Assembly (NCBI GenBank): GCA_018401495.1
Contig: JAGYJX010000035.1
Location: 124,001-188,000, forward strand
Direction of reading: 5' to 3'
DNA: 64,000 bases
From: Rhodospirillaceae bacterium
Lineage (GTDB): Bacteria; Pseudomonadota; Alphaproteobacteria; Thalassobaculales; Thalassobaculaceae
Each line of letters starts with the position of its first letter. Position 1 is the stretch's first letter. Made by a program: the position numbers and the translations under genes. Shown in pieces: positions 56,753 through 64,000 of the stretch. The notes beneath the pieces were generated by a model. It saw nothing but the letters and a program-made list of their open reading frames with translations. It was not told the origin of the DNA and made no database searches.

Positions 56753-57141
56753 AGATCCTCGGCGTTTCCGGCGTCTTCGGACATGACGCCAGCGCCTGCC
56801 TGGTGGTCGCCAACACCGTGGTCGCCTTCGTTGAGGAGGAGCGGTTTTCCCGCGTCCGCTATGCGCCCGACGCCCTGCCTGCGGCGGCCGACGGCCATTG
56901 CCTCGCCCAGGGAGGCCTGCGCTGGGATGACCTCGACGCCATCGCCCTGGGCTGGGATTCGGCCCGCGCGCCGGACATGTCCTGGCTCTCCCACTACACG
57001 AGCCGCATCGCGCGGGGCCCGTGGGCGCTGGACCACCGCTCCATCCTGGCCCGAGCCGACGGCGGCGAGGCCTGGCGCCTCATCGCCGTTTTTCAGAATG
57101 GCACGAGGCCATCGGGTGGAAGATTATCGAGCAGCAAGTAA
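56749..57141 (+). pseudogene. truncated carbamoyltransferase (NodU/CmcH family)
   Basis: GTG 56749 overlaps the radical SAM stop (GTGA). The first ~112 residues (KILGVSGVFGHDASACLVV, FVEEERFSRVRYAP) are the N-terminal Kae1-like part of O-carbamoyltransferases, which normally exceed 500 residues. Homology stops near 57090, where GC falls and the frame runs into unrelated sequence. In another frame that sequence reads WHEAIGWKIIEQQVNEV, perhaps a mobile-element relic. The gene is therefore almost certainly inactive and marks the right edge of the locus. 57142-57332 holds no recognisable gene. Confidence 0.75.
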
Positions 57142-57332
57142 ATGAGGTTGACGTTTCGCTGGCCGACCGACAGGCGTGGGGCTAGTTCTCTTTCGGGCAT
57201 CGTAGGAGCCGCTCACGCCCGATCAAGACCAACTCCTTCTTGAGCGTAAGCAGACACGCTGGGGCCGCAGGATCTCAGCACGCCGGAGTTCGCAGGCGTG
57301 CACGGAATTCTTGGCCATCCCATGACGATCAG

Positions 57333-58415
57333 TCACTCCGCCGGAAACCATGCACGCGTGGCGTTCGCGAACGCCACCAGGGACAGCATCACCGGGACCT
57401 CGACCAGCACGCCGACCACCGTCGCCAGCGCGGCCCCCGACTGCAGGCCGAACAGGCTGATGGCGACCGCCACCGCCAGTTCGAAGAAGTTCGAGGTGCC
57501 GATCAGCGCGCAGGGTGCCGCCACCGGGAACGGCACCCGCCAGAACCACGCCGCCGCGTACGACACGAAGAAGATGCCGTAGGATTGCAGAACCAGCGGC
57601 ACCGCGATCAGCGCGATCAGCACCGGCCGGTCCAGGATCACCTCGCCCTGGAAGCCGAACAGCAGCACCACGGTCGCCAGCAGGCCGAGCACCGAGGCCG
57701 GCTTGACCGCGGCGGTGAACCCGGCGACCCGGCGCTCGCGCGCCACCGGGTCGGGGGTGCCGGCCGCCAGCCGGGCCCGGGTCAGCACGCCGGCCGCCAG
57801 CGGGATCACCACGTACAGCGCCACCGACAGCAGCAGCGTCTCCCACGGCACCGCGATGTCGGTGACGCCGAGCAGCAGCGCCACGATCGGCGCAAACGCG
57901 AACACCATGATGATGTCGTTCACCGACACCTGGACCAGCGTGTAGGTGGCGTCGCCGCGGGTCATCTGCGACCACACGAACACCATGGCGGTGCACGGCG
58001 CCGCCCCCAGCAGGATCAGGCCGGCGATGTATTCCTGGGCCGAGGCCGGGTCGATCCAGTCGGCGAACACCACCTCGAAGAACAGCACGCCCAGCGCCGC
58101 CATGGTGAACGGCTTGACCAGCCAGTTCACCACGATGGTGATCACCAGCCCCTTCGGCCGGTCGCCGATCCGCCGCAGCGAGGCGAAGTCGACGTTGACC
58201 ATCATCGGGTAGACCATCGCCCAGATCAGCACCGCCACCACCAGGTTCACCGAGGCGTACTCGACCCGGGCCAGCGCCGCGAACACGCCGGGCACGGCGT
58301 TGCCGAGCCACAGCCCGGCCAGGATGCAGAGCCCGACCCACACCGACAGCCATTTCTCGAAGAAGCCGATGCCGCCCGCCGGCGGCGCCGCGCGTTCGGT
58401 GACGTCGCTGGTCAT
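57333..58415 (-). CDS. acr3: arsenite efflux transporter, ACR3 family
   Basis: This 360-residue membrane protein has about ten helices. The ACR3 signature LLGAAPCTAMVFVWSQMTRGD contains the conserved membrane cysteine needed for arsenite export. ALIGTSNFFELAVAVAI is the second family motif. ATG 58415 is preferred over an in-frame start at 58472. It is the third gene of arsR-arsC-acr3 and expels the arsenite made by ArsC. Confidence 0.92.
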   Translation of the reverse strand: MTSDVTERAAPPAGGIGFFEKWLSVWVGLCILAGLWLGNAVPGVFAALARVEYASVNLVVAVLIWAMVYPMMVNVDFASLRRIGDRPKGLVITIVVNWLVKPFTMAALGVLFFEVVFADWIDPASAQEYIAGLILLGAAPCTAMVFVWSQMTRGDATYTLVQVSVNDIIMVFAFAPIVALLLGVTDIAVPWETLLLSVALYVVIPLAAGVLTRARLAAGTPDPVARERRVAGFTAAVKPASVLGLLATVVLLFGFQGEVILDRPVLIALIAVPLVLQSYGIFFVSYAAAWFWRVPFPVAAPCALIGTSNFFELAVAVAISLFGLQSGAALATVVGVLVEVPVMLSLVAFANATRAWFPAE

Positions 58416-58468
58416 GCTCGCGATCCCTGACGTGTGTGGTCCGGTCGGTGGTGGCTCAGGCGCCCGGC

Positions 58469-59014
58469 TCAAGCAGTCGGCGCCGTCGCCCGCTCGGCAA
58501 CGCCGCCGGCCGTTCCATCCGCCGCCTTGCCGATGGCGTCGAGGCGCTTCTGCAGTTGCAGCCGGTCAAGCGACGGGAGCGGCAGGCTGACGAAGATCGA
58601 GAGCCGGTTGTTCAGCATCCGGAAGGCGTCGGCGAAGGCCAGCCGCCGCTCGGCCTCGGTGCCCACCGCGGCGGCCGGGTCCGGAACGCCCCAATGCGCC
58701 GTCATCGGCTGCCCCGGCCAGACCGGGCAGACTTCGCTGGCGGCGTCGTCGCAGACCGTGAACACGAACTGCATCTCGGGGGCGCCCGCGGCGGCGAACT
58801 CATCCCAGTTCTTCGAGCGTATGCCGTCGGTCGGGAAGTTCTGGTTGCGCAGCAGGTCGAGGGTGTAGGGGTGCGGGCCGCCGCGCGGGTGGCTGCCGGC
58901 GCTGTAGGCCCGGAAGCGCCCGGCGCCGAGCCGGTTCAGGATGGCCTCGGCCAGCAGGCTGCGGGCGGTGTTGCCGGTGCACAGGAACAGGACGTTGTAG
59001 ACCTTCTCGCTCAT
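58469..59014 (-). CDS. arsC: arsenate reductase, low-molecular-weight phosphatase type
   Basis: This 181-residue protein carries the P-loop FLCTGNTARS with catalytic Cys12 and Arg18, and the general-acid segment WGVPDPA. Extra cysteines (VCDD, EVCP) fit a thioredoxin-type redox relay. It reduces arsenate to arsenite. Its start overlaps the arsR stop by four bases. The C-terminal ~40 residues are longer than usual and not conserved-looking. Confidence 0.88.
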   Translation of the reverse strand: MSEKVYNVLFLCTGNTARSLLAEAILNRLGAGRFRAYSAGSHPRGGPHPYTLDLLRNQNFPTDGIRSKNWDEFAAAGAPEMQFVFTVCDDAASEVCPVWPGQPMTAHWGVPDPAAAVGTEAERRLAFADAFRMLNNRLSIFVSLPLPSLDRLQLQKRLDAIGKAADGTAGGVAERATAPTA

Positions 59015-59364
59015 CCCTCGACCTCCACTTTGGCGCCACAGACGACGGAGCCGACGGCCAGATCGCCGCAGATCTCCGGATGACCCTCACAGCAATCCTC
59101 GGTCAGGAAGGTCATCAGGCGACGCATCCCCTCGAGGTCGACGGCGTAGAACACGAAGCGCCGATCGCGGCGCGAGCGCAGCAGGCCGGCCCGTTCGAGG
59201 GCGCCGGCGTGGAAGCTGACGCTCGACGCGCCGACGCCGATGGCGTCGGCGATCTCACCCGCCGTCAGGCCCGAGGGGCCACGGCGCATCAGCAGGCGGA
59301 ACAGCCGCAGGCGATGCTCGTGGGCGAGCGCGGACAGGGCGGCGATGGCTTCAGCGTTTTCCAT
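59011..59364 (-). CDS. arsR: ArsR-family arsenic-responsive repressor
   Basis: This 117-residue winged-helix regulator has AHEHRLRLFRLLMRRGPSGLTAGEIADAIGVGASSVSFHAGALERAGLL. The C-terminus holds the cysteine cluster DCCEGHPEIC, a plausible As(III) site. It represses arsR-arsC-acr3 until arsenite binds. A TTTCAA/TTGAAA inverted repeat starts right at its 5' end. Confidence 0.92.
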   Translation of the reverse strand: MENAEAIAALSALAHEHRLRLFRLLMRRGPSGLTAGEIADAIGVGASSVSFHAGALERAGLLRSRRDRRFVFYAVDLEGMRRLMTFLTEDCCEGHPEICGDLAVGSVVCGAKVEVEG

Positions 59365-59389
59365 TTCAAGATTTCACGTAGCATTGAAA
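59364..59389. promoter_or_regulatory. candidate ArsR operator
   Basis: TTTCAA (59364-59369) and TTGAAA (59384-59389) form an inverted repeat around 14 bases in an AT-rich patch immediately upstream of arsR. This is the usual place for ArsR binding over the promoter. It may also affect the small gene on the plus strand. Confidence 0.5.
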
Positions 59390-59505
59390 CGACTAGCTGT
59401 CGAGCCATCCGGACCGCGGCAACCGCGGAACTCTCCAGCGCCGGTTTCGTTGAGTCCGCACGGAACGTCGGCCACATACAACGCCAGCCCACCCTGGAGA
59501 CACGC

Positions 59506-59664
59506 ATGGACATCGTTCGGATCATCTTCGCGATCCTGCTGCCGCCGCTGGGGGTGTTCCTGCAGGTCGGGATCGGCATGCACTTCTGGCTGAACATCCT
59601 GCTCACCCTGCTCGGCTACATCCCCGGCATCGTTCACGCGGTGTGGATCATCGCCAGGAGGTAG
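59506..59664 (+). CDS. YqaE/Pmp3 family small membrane protein
   Basis: This 52-residue protein is two hydrophobic helices joined by a short loop (IIFAILLPPLGVFLQVGIG ... LLTLLGYIPGIVHAVWII), the standard UPF0057/Pmp3 pattern. Family members affect membrane potential and salt tolerance. GGAG precedes ATG 59506. The DUF4112 gene follows after three bases, suggesting a small membrane-stress operon. Confidence 0.9.
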   Translation: MDIVRIIFAILLPPLGVFLQVGIGMHFWLNILLTLLGYIPGIVHAVWIIARR

Positions 59665-59667
59665 ACC

Positions 59668-60048
59668 ATGCCGGCGCGGGATCCCCGCCTCGACGAGATC
59701 GAGTCCCTGGCCCGCCTGCTCGACAGCCGGTTCCGCATACCCGGCACCGGCATCCGTTTCGGGCTCGACGGCCTGCTCGGCCTGGTGCCGGGGATCGGCG
59801 ACGCCGCCACCGGTTTCGCCGCGCTGTACATCGTCCACCGGGCTCGCGCGCTCGGCGTGCCGACCCACGTGCTGGTCCGCATGATCGGCAACGTCGCGAT
59901 CGACATGGCGGCCGGCTCGGTGCCGGTGCTCGGCGATATCTTCGACGTCGCCTTCAAGGCCAACCTGCGCAACCTCGACCTGCTGCGCCGCCACCTTCCG
60001 GCCGAGCCCCACCCGGCGCCGCGCCGGCCGACCGTGGTGCGGACCTAG
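59668..60048 (+). CDS. DUF4112 family protein
   Basis: This 126-residue protein is typical of DUF4112: an N-terminal charged helix (LDEIESLARLLDSRFRIPGTGIRFGLDGLLGLVPGIGD), then two hydrophobic segments near residues 35-58 and 72-92. The function is unknown; membrane association is likely. It is tightly linked to the YqaE-like gene upstream. Confidence 0.87.
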   Translation: MPARDPRLDEIESLARLLDSRFRIPGTGIRFGLDGLLGLVPGIGDAATGFAALYIVHRARALGVPTHVLVRMIGNVAIDMAAGSVPVLGDIFDVAFKANLRNLDLLRRHLPAEPHPAPRRPTVVRT

Positions 60049-60082
60049 AAGGGCGGCGTCAGCGCCGCCGGGAGCGACCGAG

Positions 60083-60835
60083 ATGAGCACCGCCAAAAGC
60101 ACTGTGGCGACCGTGTATCGCATGGCGACACCGGAGCACATCTGCCCGTTCGGGCTGAAGTCGGTCGACCTGCTGAGACGCAAGGGCTATTCCGTCGACG
60201 ACTATCTGCTGGAAAGCCGCGGCCGGCAGGACGCCTTCAAGGCCGAACACGACGTCGACACCACTCCCCAGACCTTCATCAACGGCGAACGGATCGGCGG
60301 CTACGAGGAGTTGCGCCGCCATTTCGGCCTGCCGGTCGCCGACCCCGACGCGGTCAGCTACCGGCCGGTTCTGGTGGTGTTCCTGACGGCGGCGCTGATG
60401 GCGCTGGCGGCGGGTTGGGCGGCCTTCGGCAGCGTGGCGACCGTGCGGACCGGCGAATGGGTGATCGCCTTCAGCATGGGCATCCTGGCGATGCTCAAGC
60501 TGCAGGACATCGAGAGCTTCTCGACCATGTTCCTCGGCTACGACCTGCTGGCCCAGCGCTACGTGCCGTACTCCTACGTCTACCCCTACGCCGAGTTGCT
60601 GGCCGGCGTGCTGATGGCGGCGGGTGCCCTGATCTGGGTGTCGGTGCCGGTGGCGCTGTTCATCGGCGGCGTCGGCGCGGCGTCGGTGTTCAAGGCGGTC
60701 TACATCGACCGGCGCGCCATCAAGTGCGCCTGCGTCGGCGGTTCCAGCCGGGTGCCGCTCGGCTTCGTCTCGCTGACCGAGAACCTGATGATGATCGCCA
60801 TGGCAGTGTGGATGCTGGCCACCCGCGCGGTGTAG
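60083..60835 (+). CDS. glutaredoxin fused to a MauE/DoxX-like membrane domain
   Basis: The 250-residue protein joins an N-terminal glutaredoxin (about residues 8-85; HICPFGLKSVDLL with a single Cys in CPFG, then TTPQTFINGERIGGYEEL) to a four-helix MauE/methylamine-utilisation-type membrane domain (about 95-248). That domain ends with a CACVGGSSRVPLGF motif holding two cysteines. The fusion suggests electron transfer between a cytoplasmic thiol and the membrane cysteine pair, for example for disulfide or metal handling. The ars operon is close by, but a link to arsenic is only a guess. Confidence 0.85.
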   Translation: MSTAKSTVATVYRMATPEHICPFGLKSVDLLRRKGYSVDDYLLESRGRQDAFKAEHDVDTTPQTFINGERIGGYEELRRHFGLPVADPDAVSYRPVLVVFLTAALMALAAGWAAFGSVATVRTGEWVIAFSMGILAMLKLQDIESFSTMFLGYDLLAQRYVPYSYVYPYAELLAGVLMAAGALIWVSVPVALFIGGVGAASVFKAVYIDRRAIKCACVGGSSRVPLGFVSLTENLMMIAMAVWMLATRAV

Positions 60836-60910
60836 CCGGGGCCCGCCGCCGTCGCGCCGGAAGCGGCAAGCAGCGCCTTGCCTCCGCGAAGGCGGGCGCC
60901 CCCTTCTCCC

Positions 60911-60950
60911 CGTCGTCATCCCGGCCAAGCGCAGCGCGAGCCGGGACCGC
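60911..60950. repeat. REP-like palindromic element, single copy
   Basis: CGTCGTCATCCCGGCCAAGC continues into GCAGCGCGAGCCGGGACC. The arms TCCCGG and CCGGGA pair around CCAAGCGCAGCGCGAG. It is a diverged relative of the cores in the tandem array downstream. It sits between the glutaredoxin-MauE gene and the GIY-YIG gene. Confidence 0.65.
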
Positions 60951-60970
60951 CGCTCCGTCGGCGCCGGAAT

Positions 60971-61264
60971 CTAAGACACTCCCGTCAGTTCGGGGTAGAG
61001 GTCCCGCCATTCGGGGTTGTGCGCCTCGATCAGCGCGATCTTCCAGGCGCGTCGCCAGCGCTTCAACCGCTTCTCGTGCCCGATGGCGCCGAGCATGTCC
61101 GGCTGCGGCTGGTACCAGACCAGCCGGTCGACCCGGTGGCGCGCGCAGAAGCCGCCAGCGTGTTCGCGATGCACCCAGACCCGCCGGATCAGGTCGCCCG
61201 TCACGCCGACATACAGCGTGCCGTGCCGTCTCGAGGCGAGCATGTAGACGCAGGGCCTGATCAT
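60971..61264 (-). CDS. small GIY-YIG domain endonuclease-like protein
   Basis: This 97-residue single-domain protein has CVYMLASRRHGTLYVGVTGDLIRRVWVHRE, the GIY-YIG core with YxL...YVG and Arg, followed by HEKRLKRWRRAWKIALIE. It belongs to the UPF0213/UvrC-N-like group, whose members are thought to cut or bind DNA. It is bracketed by REP-like repeats on both sides, a common setting for this gene type in alphaproteobacteria. Confidence 0.83.
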   Translation of the reverse strand: MIRPCVYMLASRRHGTLYVGVTGDLIRRVWVHREHAGGFCARHRVDRLVWYQPQPDMLGAIGHEKRLKRWRRAWKIALIEAHNPEWRDLYPELTGVS

Positions 61265-61304
61265 GAACCCGCTATGGAAGGTCCGGGGCGAGAATTCCCT
61301 CCCT

Positions 61305-61730
61305 CCCCCCGTCGTCACCCCGGGCAAGCGCAGCGCGACCCGGGGCCCACCTGCCGCTCGGCGCCGCTGCCGCCGGCAAACCACCGTCGCGCCGTAGGCC
61401 ACGGCTCGGCCGCGCCGCAGGCGCGCCCGTCCGGGGTGACGACGGCGAGGAGGAGGACGTGGACGCCGACGTGTGACGACCGGGGCGGGGGCCGCCCTGA
61501 GGCGGAGAGGCCGGGCGCCTCCCTCCCCCCGTCGTCACCCCGGGCAAGCGCAGCGCGACCCGAGGCCCACACGCCGCTCGGCGCCGCCGCCGGCAAGCCA
61601 CCGTCGCGCCATAGGCCCCGGCTCGGCCGCGCCGCGGGCGCGCCCGTCCGGGGTGACGACGGTGAGGAGGAGGACGTGGACGCCGACGTGTGACGACCGG
61701 GTGGGGCCGCCCTGAGGCGGAGAGGCCGGG
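61305..61730. repeat. tandem repeat array, left half (two ~217-bp units)
   Basis: Two units begin near 61311 and 61531, about 220 bases apart. Each holds a REP-like core (GTCGTCACCCCGGGCAAGCG ... CGACCCGGGG), a GCCGCTCGGCGCCGC stretch, and GTCCGGGGTGACGACGG plus a GAGGAGGAGGACGTGG stretch. Long ORFs on both strands here are by-products of the GC-rich repeat. The array continues after the IS481-family insertion. Confidence 0.8.
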
Positions 61731-63049
61731 TGAACGACCGGGCAGATGGTTGACAGTTCAGACCGGTCACATGGTTGACAGTGTTCCGGTTGATTTCGAT
61801 TTGCGTCGGCCCGGCCGGGCCGACGCAAATCGTTCGAGTTTTCGGCCGCGTCCGAACATGCCGATGTTGAGTTCGGCGAAGCGGACGAGCCACTGGTCGT
61901 CGTCGATCTCGAACAGCCCGACGGGCTCGCCGGCGAGGGCCTGGGAGACATAGACCTCCTTGCCACGGAACTTGATGGCCCCGTCGGGGCGCACCCGCCG
62001 GACTTCGTGGGCTCCAGCGTAACACGGCTCCTCGATGGTATCCGGATAGGAGCGCCGCGAAGTGGAGTAGCAGCTCGCCGGCGTTACCTGGCCGAGCGCC
62101 TCGTGCGGTCGCTGTTCGTTGAACTCTCGCCGAAAGTCGTCGAACTTCGCCTGCTGCTTGTGCGCATTCGCCGCCGGAGGCTGCGTGGTCTGCTCCTTGA
62201 GCGTGCGATGCATGCGCTCGTGCCGACCGTTCTGCTGCGGCGAGCCAGGGTCGATCCGCTCCAGTCGGATGCCCAGCTTCACCCACCCGACCGACAACCG
62301 TGTCAGCCCGGCCGCCCCGCTCGAGGCGAAGGGCGAGCCGTTGTCCATCCGCATCGCCCGTGGCAGCCCATACTCCCGGAACAGCCGATCGCAGGCCCGT
62401 TCCACCTCCACCCCAGTCGGGTTCAACGCCTGGCAGGTCAGAAGAAAGCGGCTCTGCGCATCGGTCACCGTCAGCGGATCACAGCGACGGCCGTCGCCGG
62501 TCCGGAACCAGCCCTTGAAGTCGATGCACCACAGGTCGTTCGCCGCCTCAACCGGTGCGAACGGCTGCTCAACCGCGATACCGCGACGCCGAAGCCGCCG
62601 AGCCTCGACCAGACCCTCGCGACGCAGAAGGTCCCCGATCGTCGAAGGCGCCGGCCAGTCCGTCCCGGGAAAGTCACGATCCAGAACAGCCCGCAACTTC
62701 TTCGGACCCCAGAACCGGTGCTTGCGCCGCAGCGCCACGATCGCCGCAGACACCTCGGGCGCCATCGCTCCCGCCTGGCGCTGCGGGGCTCGCGACAGAT
62801 CCCGAAGACCGTCAAAGCCACCGGCGCGGTATCGAGCCAGCCACTTGTAACCCGTCTCCCGGCTGATCCCATGGGCATCGCAAACCGCCGACAGGCTCAG
62901 ATCACCACGCTCAACACCCAACACAAATCGTACCCGAGCTTCGTACACGTCGCTGACTTTCCAAGGCACCGGCAGGTCCTCCCTGCCAGAGACTGGAACA
63001 TGTCAACCATGTGACCGGTCTAAACTGTCAAACATGTGACCGGTCTGTA
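61731..63049 (-). mobile_element. IS481-family insertion sequence with 5-bp target duplication
   Basis: The 1319-bp element is flanked by CCGGG at 61726-61730 and 63050-63054, a likely target duplication. Its ends are long inverted repeats (about 54 bp). Each contains two copies of an ACCGG(G/T)CAxATGxTTGACA-type motif, for example GACCGGTCACATGGTTGACA near 61771 and its complement near 63005. It holds one transposase gene on the minus strand and splits the tandem-repeat array. Confidence 0.85.
61767..62969 (-). CDS. IS481-family transposase
   Basis: This intact 400-residue protein has an N-terminal helix-turn-helix (VCDAHGISRETGYKWLARYR), then the rve integrase core with acidic residues in LWCIDFKGWF, MRMDNGSPFAS and QQNGRHERMHRTLKE. 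A C-terminal beta region follows. It is full length for IS481 proteins, and with intact ends the element may be active. Confidence 0.92.
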   Translation of the reverse strand: MPWKVSDVYEARVRFVLGVERGDLSLSAVCDAHGISRETGYKWLARYRAGGFDGLRDLSRAPQRQAGAMAPEVSAAIVALRRKHRFWGPKKLRAVLDRDFPGTDWPAPSTIGDLLRREGLVEARRLRRRGIAVEQPFAPVEAANDLWCIDFKGWFRTGDGRRCDPLTVTDAQSRFLLTCQALNPTGVEVERACDRLFREYGLPRAMRMDNGSPFASSGAAGLTRLSVGWVKLGIRLERIDPGSPQQNGRHERMHRTLKEQTTQPPAANAHKQQAKFDDFRREFNEQRPHEALGQVTPASCYSTSRRSYPDTIEEPCYAGAHEVRRVRPDGAIKFRGKEVYVSQALAGEPVGLFEIDDDQWLVRFAELNIGMFGRGRKLERFASARPGRRKSKSTGTLSTM

Positions 63050-63475
63050 CCGGGCGCCTCCCTTCCCCCGTCGTCACCCCGGGCAAGCGCAGCGCGACCC
63101 GGGGCCCACACGCCGCTCGGCGCCGCCGCCGGCCAGCCACCGTCGCGCCGTAGGCCCCGGCTCGGCCGCGCCGCGGCGCGCCCGTCCGGGGTGACGACGG
63201 TGAGGAGGAGGACGTGGTCGCCGATGTGATGACGACCGGGGTGGGGCCACGCTGAGGCCGAGAGGCCGGGCGCCTCCCTCCCTTCATCGTCACCCCGGGC
63301 AAGCGCAGCGCGACCCGGGGCCACACGCCGCCTCGTCGGCGCCGCTGCCGGCAAGCAACCGTCAGCCGTGGGCCCCGGCTCGGCCGCGCCGGGGGCGCGT
63401 CCGTCCGGGGTGACGACGGCGAGGAGGAGGACGCGGTCGCTGAGCGCCGCCCTGGGGGAGGACGCGGCGTCCCGC
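63050..63475. repeat. tandem repeat array, right half (two ~216-bp units)
   Basis: Two further units begin near 63069 and 63285, about 216 bases apart, with the same core as the left half. The last unit is slightly diverged. Before the IS insertion the array had four consecutive units between the GIY-YIG gene and the ABC permease gene. Confidence 0.8.
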
Positions 63476-64000
63476 CTACCCTTCGACCACCACCGCCGGG
63501 CGGCGGCGCGGCCAGCAGGCCGTGGCGGGGGCCGAACACGATCGCCAGGCCCAGCACGACGCCGCTGACCACGGCGATCATGCCGCTGGCGGCCAGCGAG
63601 TGCTCCATGCCGATCCACAGCGGGCCGAAGGCGGCCAGCGTGTAGCCGCCGATCGACGACACCGCGGCGAACAGCAGGCTGAGCCGGACCTGGGTCGCCA
63701 GCCGGTCGGTCAGCATGCGCGCCGCGCCGGCCGGGCAGATGAACATGGCGATCACCAGGATCGAGCCGACCGCCTCGAACGCCGCCACCGCGACGATGCC
63801 GACCAGGATCATCAGCCCGAGGTTCACCGCCCCCGCCGGGAACCCCAGCGTGGTCGCCAGCGCCGGGTCGAAGGAGGTGATCTTCAGCTCCTTCCAGAAC
63901 AGCCCGACCGCCAGCGCCGACACCGCGAGCGCCACCGCCAGGGTCACCACCTCGCGCGGCATCTGCGACAGGGCCACCGGGTCGATCAGCGAGGCCAGTC
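63476..64000 (-). CDS. zinc/manganese-type ABC transporter permease (5' part outside window)
   Basis: The C-terminal ~170 residues of an ABC-3 family permease are present, with about four or five helices. ELKITSFDPALATTLGFPAG and VAAFEAVGSILVIAMFICPAGAARMLTDR are the family's EAA-type loop region. The frame is open at the window edge. Allowing a single-base indel near 63505 gives a natural end (AVVVEG, stop at 63476-63478). Without it the frame would run through the repeats to 63003. It is ZnuB/MntB-like; the metal is not determinable here. Confidence 0.8.

Noticed and set aside
57090..57190. Group II intron maturase start (WHEAIGWKIIEQQVNEV)
   Set aside because: Only about 30 codons, no RT motifs and no intron RNA structure seen; too little to call.
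61305..63475. CRISPR array from the repeated units
   Set aside because: Units are about 217 bp with no short repeat/unique spacer pattern and no cas genes; they are REP-like tandem repeats.
63003..63475. Extension of the ABC permease frame through the repeats to 63003
   Set aside because: The tail reads repeat and IS sequence, not family sequence; a one-base shift near 63505 gives a normal C-terminus.

Overview
This is a 64 kb, very GC-rich stretch of chromosome. Gene families, tightly overlapping operons (many ATGA/GTGA stop-start overlaps) and REP-like palindromes suggest an alphaproteobacterium, probably Rhodospirillales-like; this is inferred from gene content, not from a marker gene. 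No rRNA, tRNA or CRISPR array was seen. About 19-20 single-base indels interrupt 13-14 otherwise intact genes, mostly in G/C runs. They look like sequence errors, so those genes are listed as single CDS with the shift noted.

Layout. 0-9 kb: oxyR, with an OxyR-type site over its start codon; a Baeyer-Villiger-type monooxygenase; a DUF4424 protein; a soluble zinc-binding chemoreceptor; and davA-davB, the lysine-to-5-aminovalerate route. 9-16 kb: thioester-containing alpha-2-macroglobulin plus PBP1C. 16-21 kb: a tripartite tricarboxylate-type transporter (tctC-B-A) in line with quiC (3-dehydroshikimate dehydratase), suggesting uptake and catabolism of quinate/shikimate-type acids. 21-24 kb: tonB-exbD-exbD-exbB, divergent from an ECF sigma factor across a Fur-like box. 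24-31 kb: galU, then a complete branched-chain 2-oxoacid dehydrogenase operon (E1a, E1b, E2, E3). 31-33 kb: a phospholipase-D-like and an endonuclease/phosphatase-like enzyme. 33-38 kb: a GntR/UTRA regulator and a putative target operon (acyl-CoA dehydrogenase, two CaiB/BaiF CoA-transferases, MaoC hydratase), with related TTGT-type palindromes upstream of both.

38-44 kb: three uncharacterised proteins, galactarate dehydratase, a VOC protein, a cupin and a sugar-nucleotide epimerase-like protein. 44-48.4 kb: phosphonate ABC transporter phnC-D-E-E. 48.4-50.5 kb: a mobile patch with an IS630-family element at the phnE stop codon, a lower-GC HEPN-like gene, and integrase and IS3 debris.

50.5-57.1 kb is the most unusual part, a compact RiPP-like (lasso-type A-B-C) locus. 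On the minus strand are a glutamine-dependent asparagine synthase, a 40-residue candidate precursor with its own ribosome binding site, a B2-type transglutaminase-like protease, a second asparagine-synthase-like protein without the glutaminase cysteine (cyclase-like) and a glycosyltransferase. Divergent on the plus strand are a radical SAM/SPASM-like enzyme and a truncated carbamoyltransferase. The precursor does not fit lasso rules, so the product class is open.

57-60 kb: an arsenic operon (arsR-arsC-acr3) and small membrane proteins. 60.8-63.5 kb: a GIY-YIG gene and a ~217-bp tandem-repeat array split by an IS481-family element with a clear 5-bp target duplication. The window ends inside a zinc/manganese-type ABC permease.
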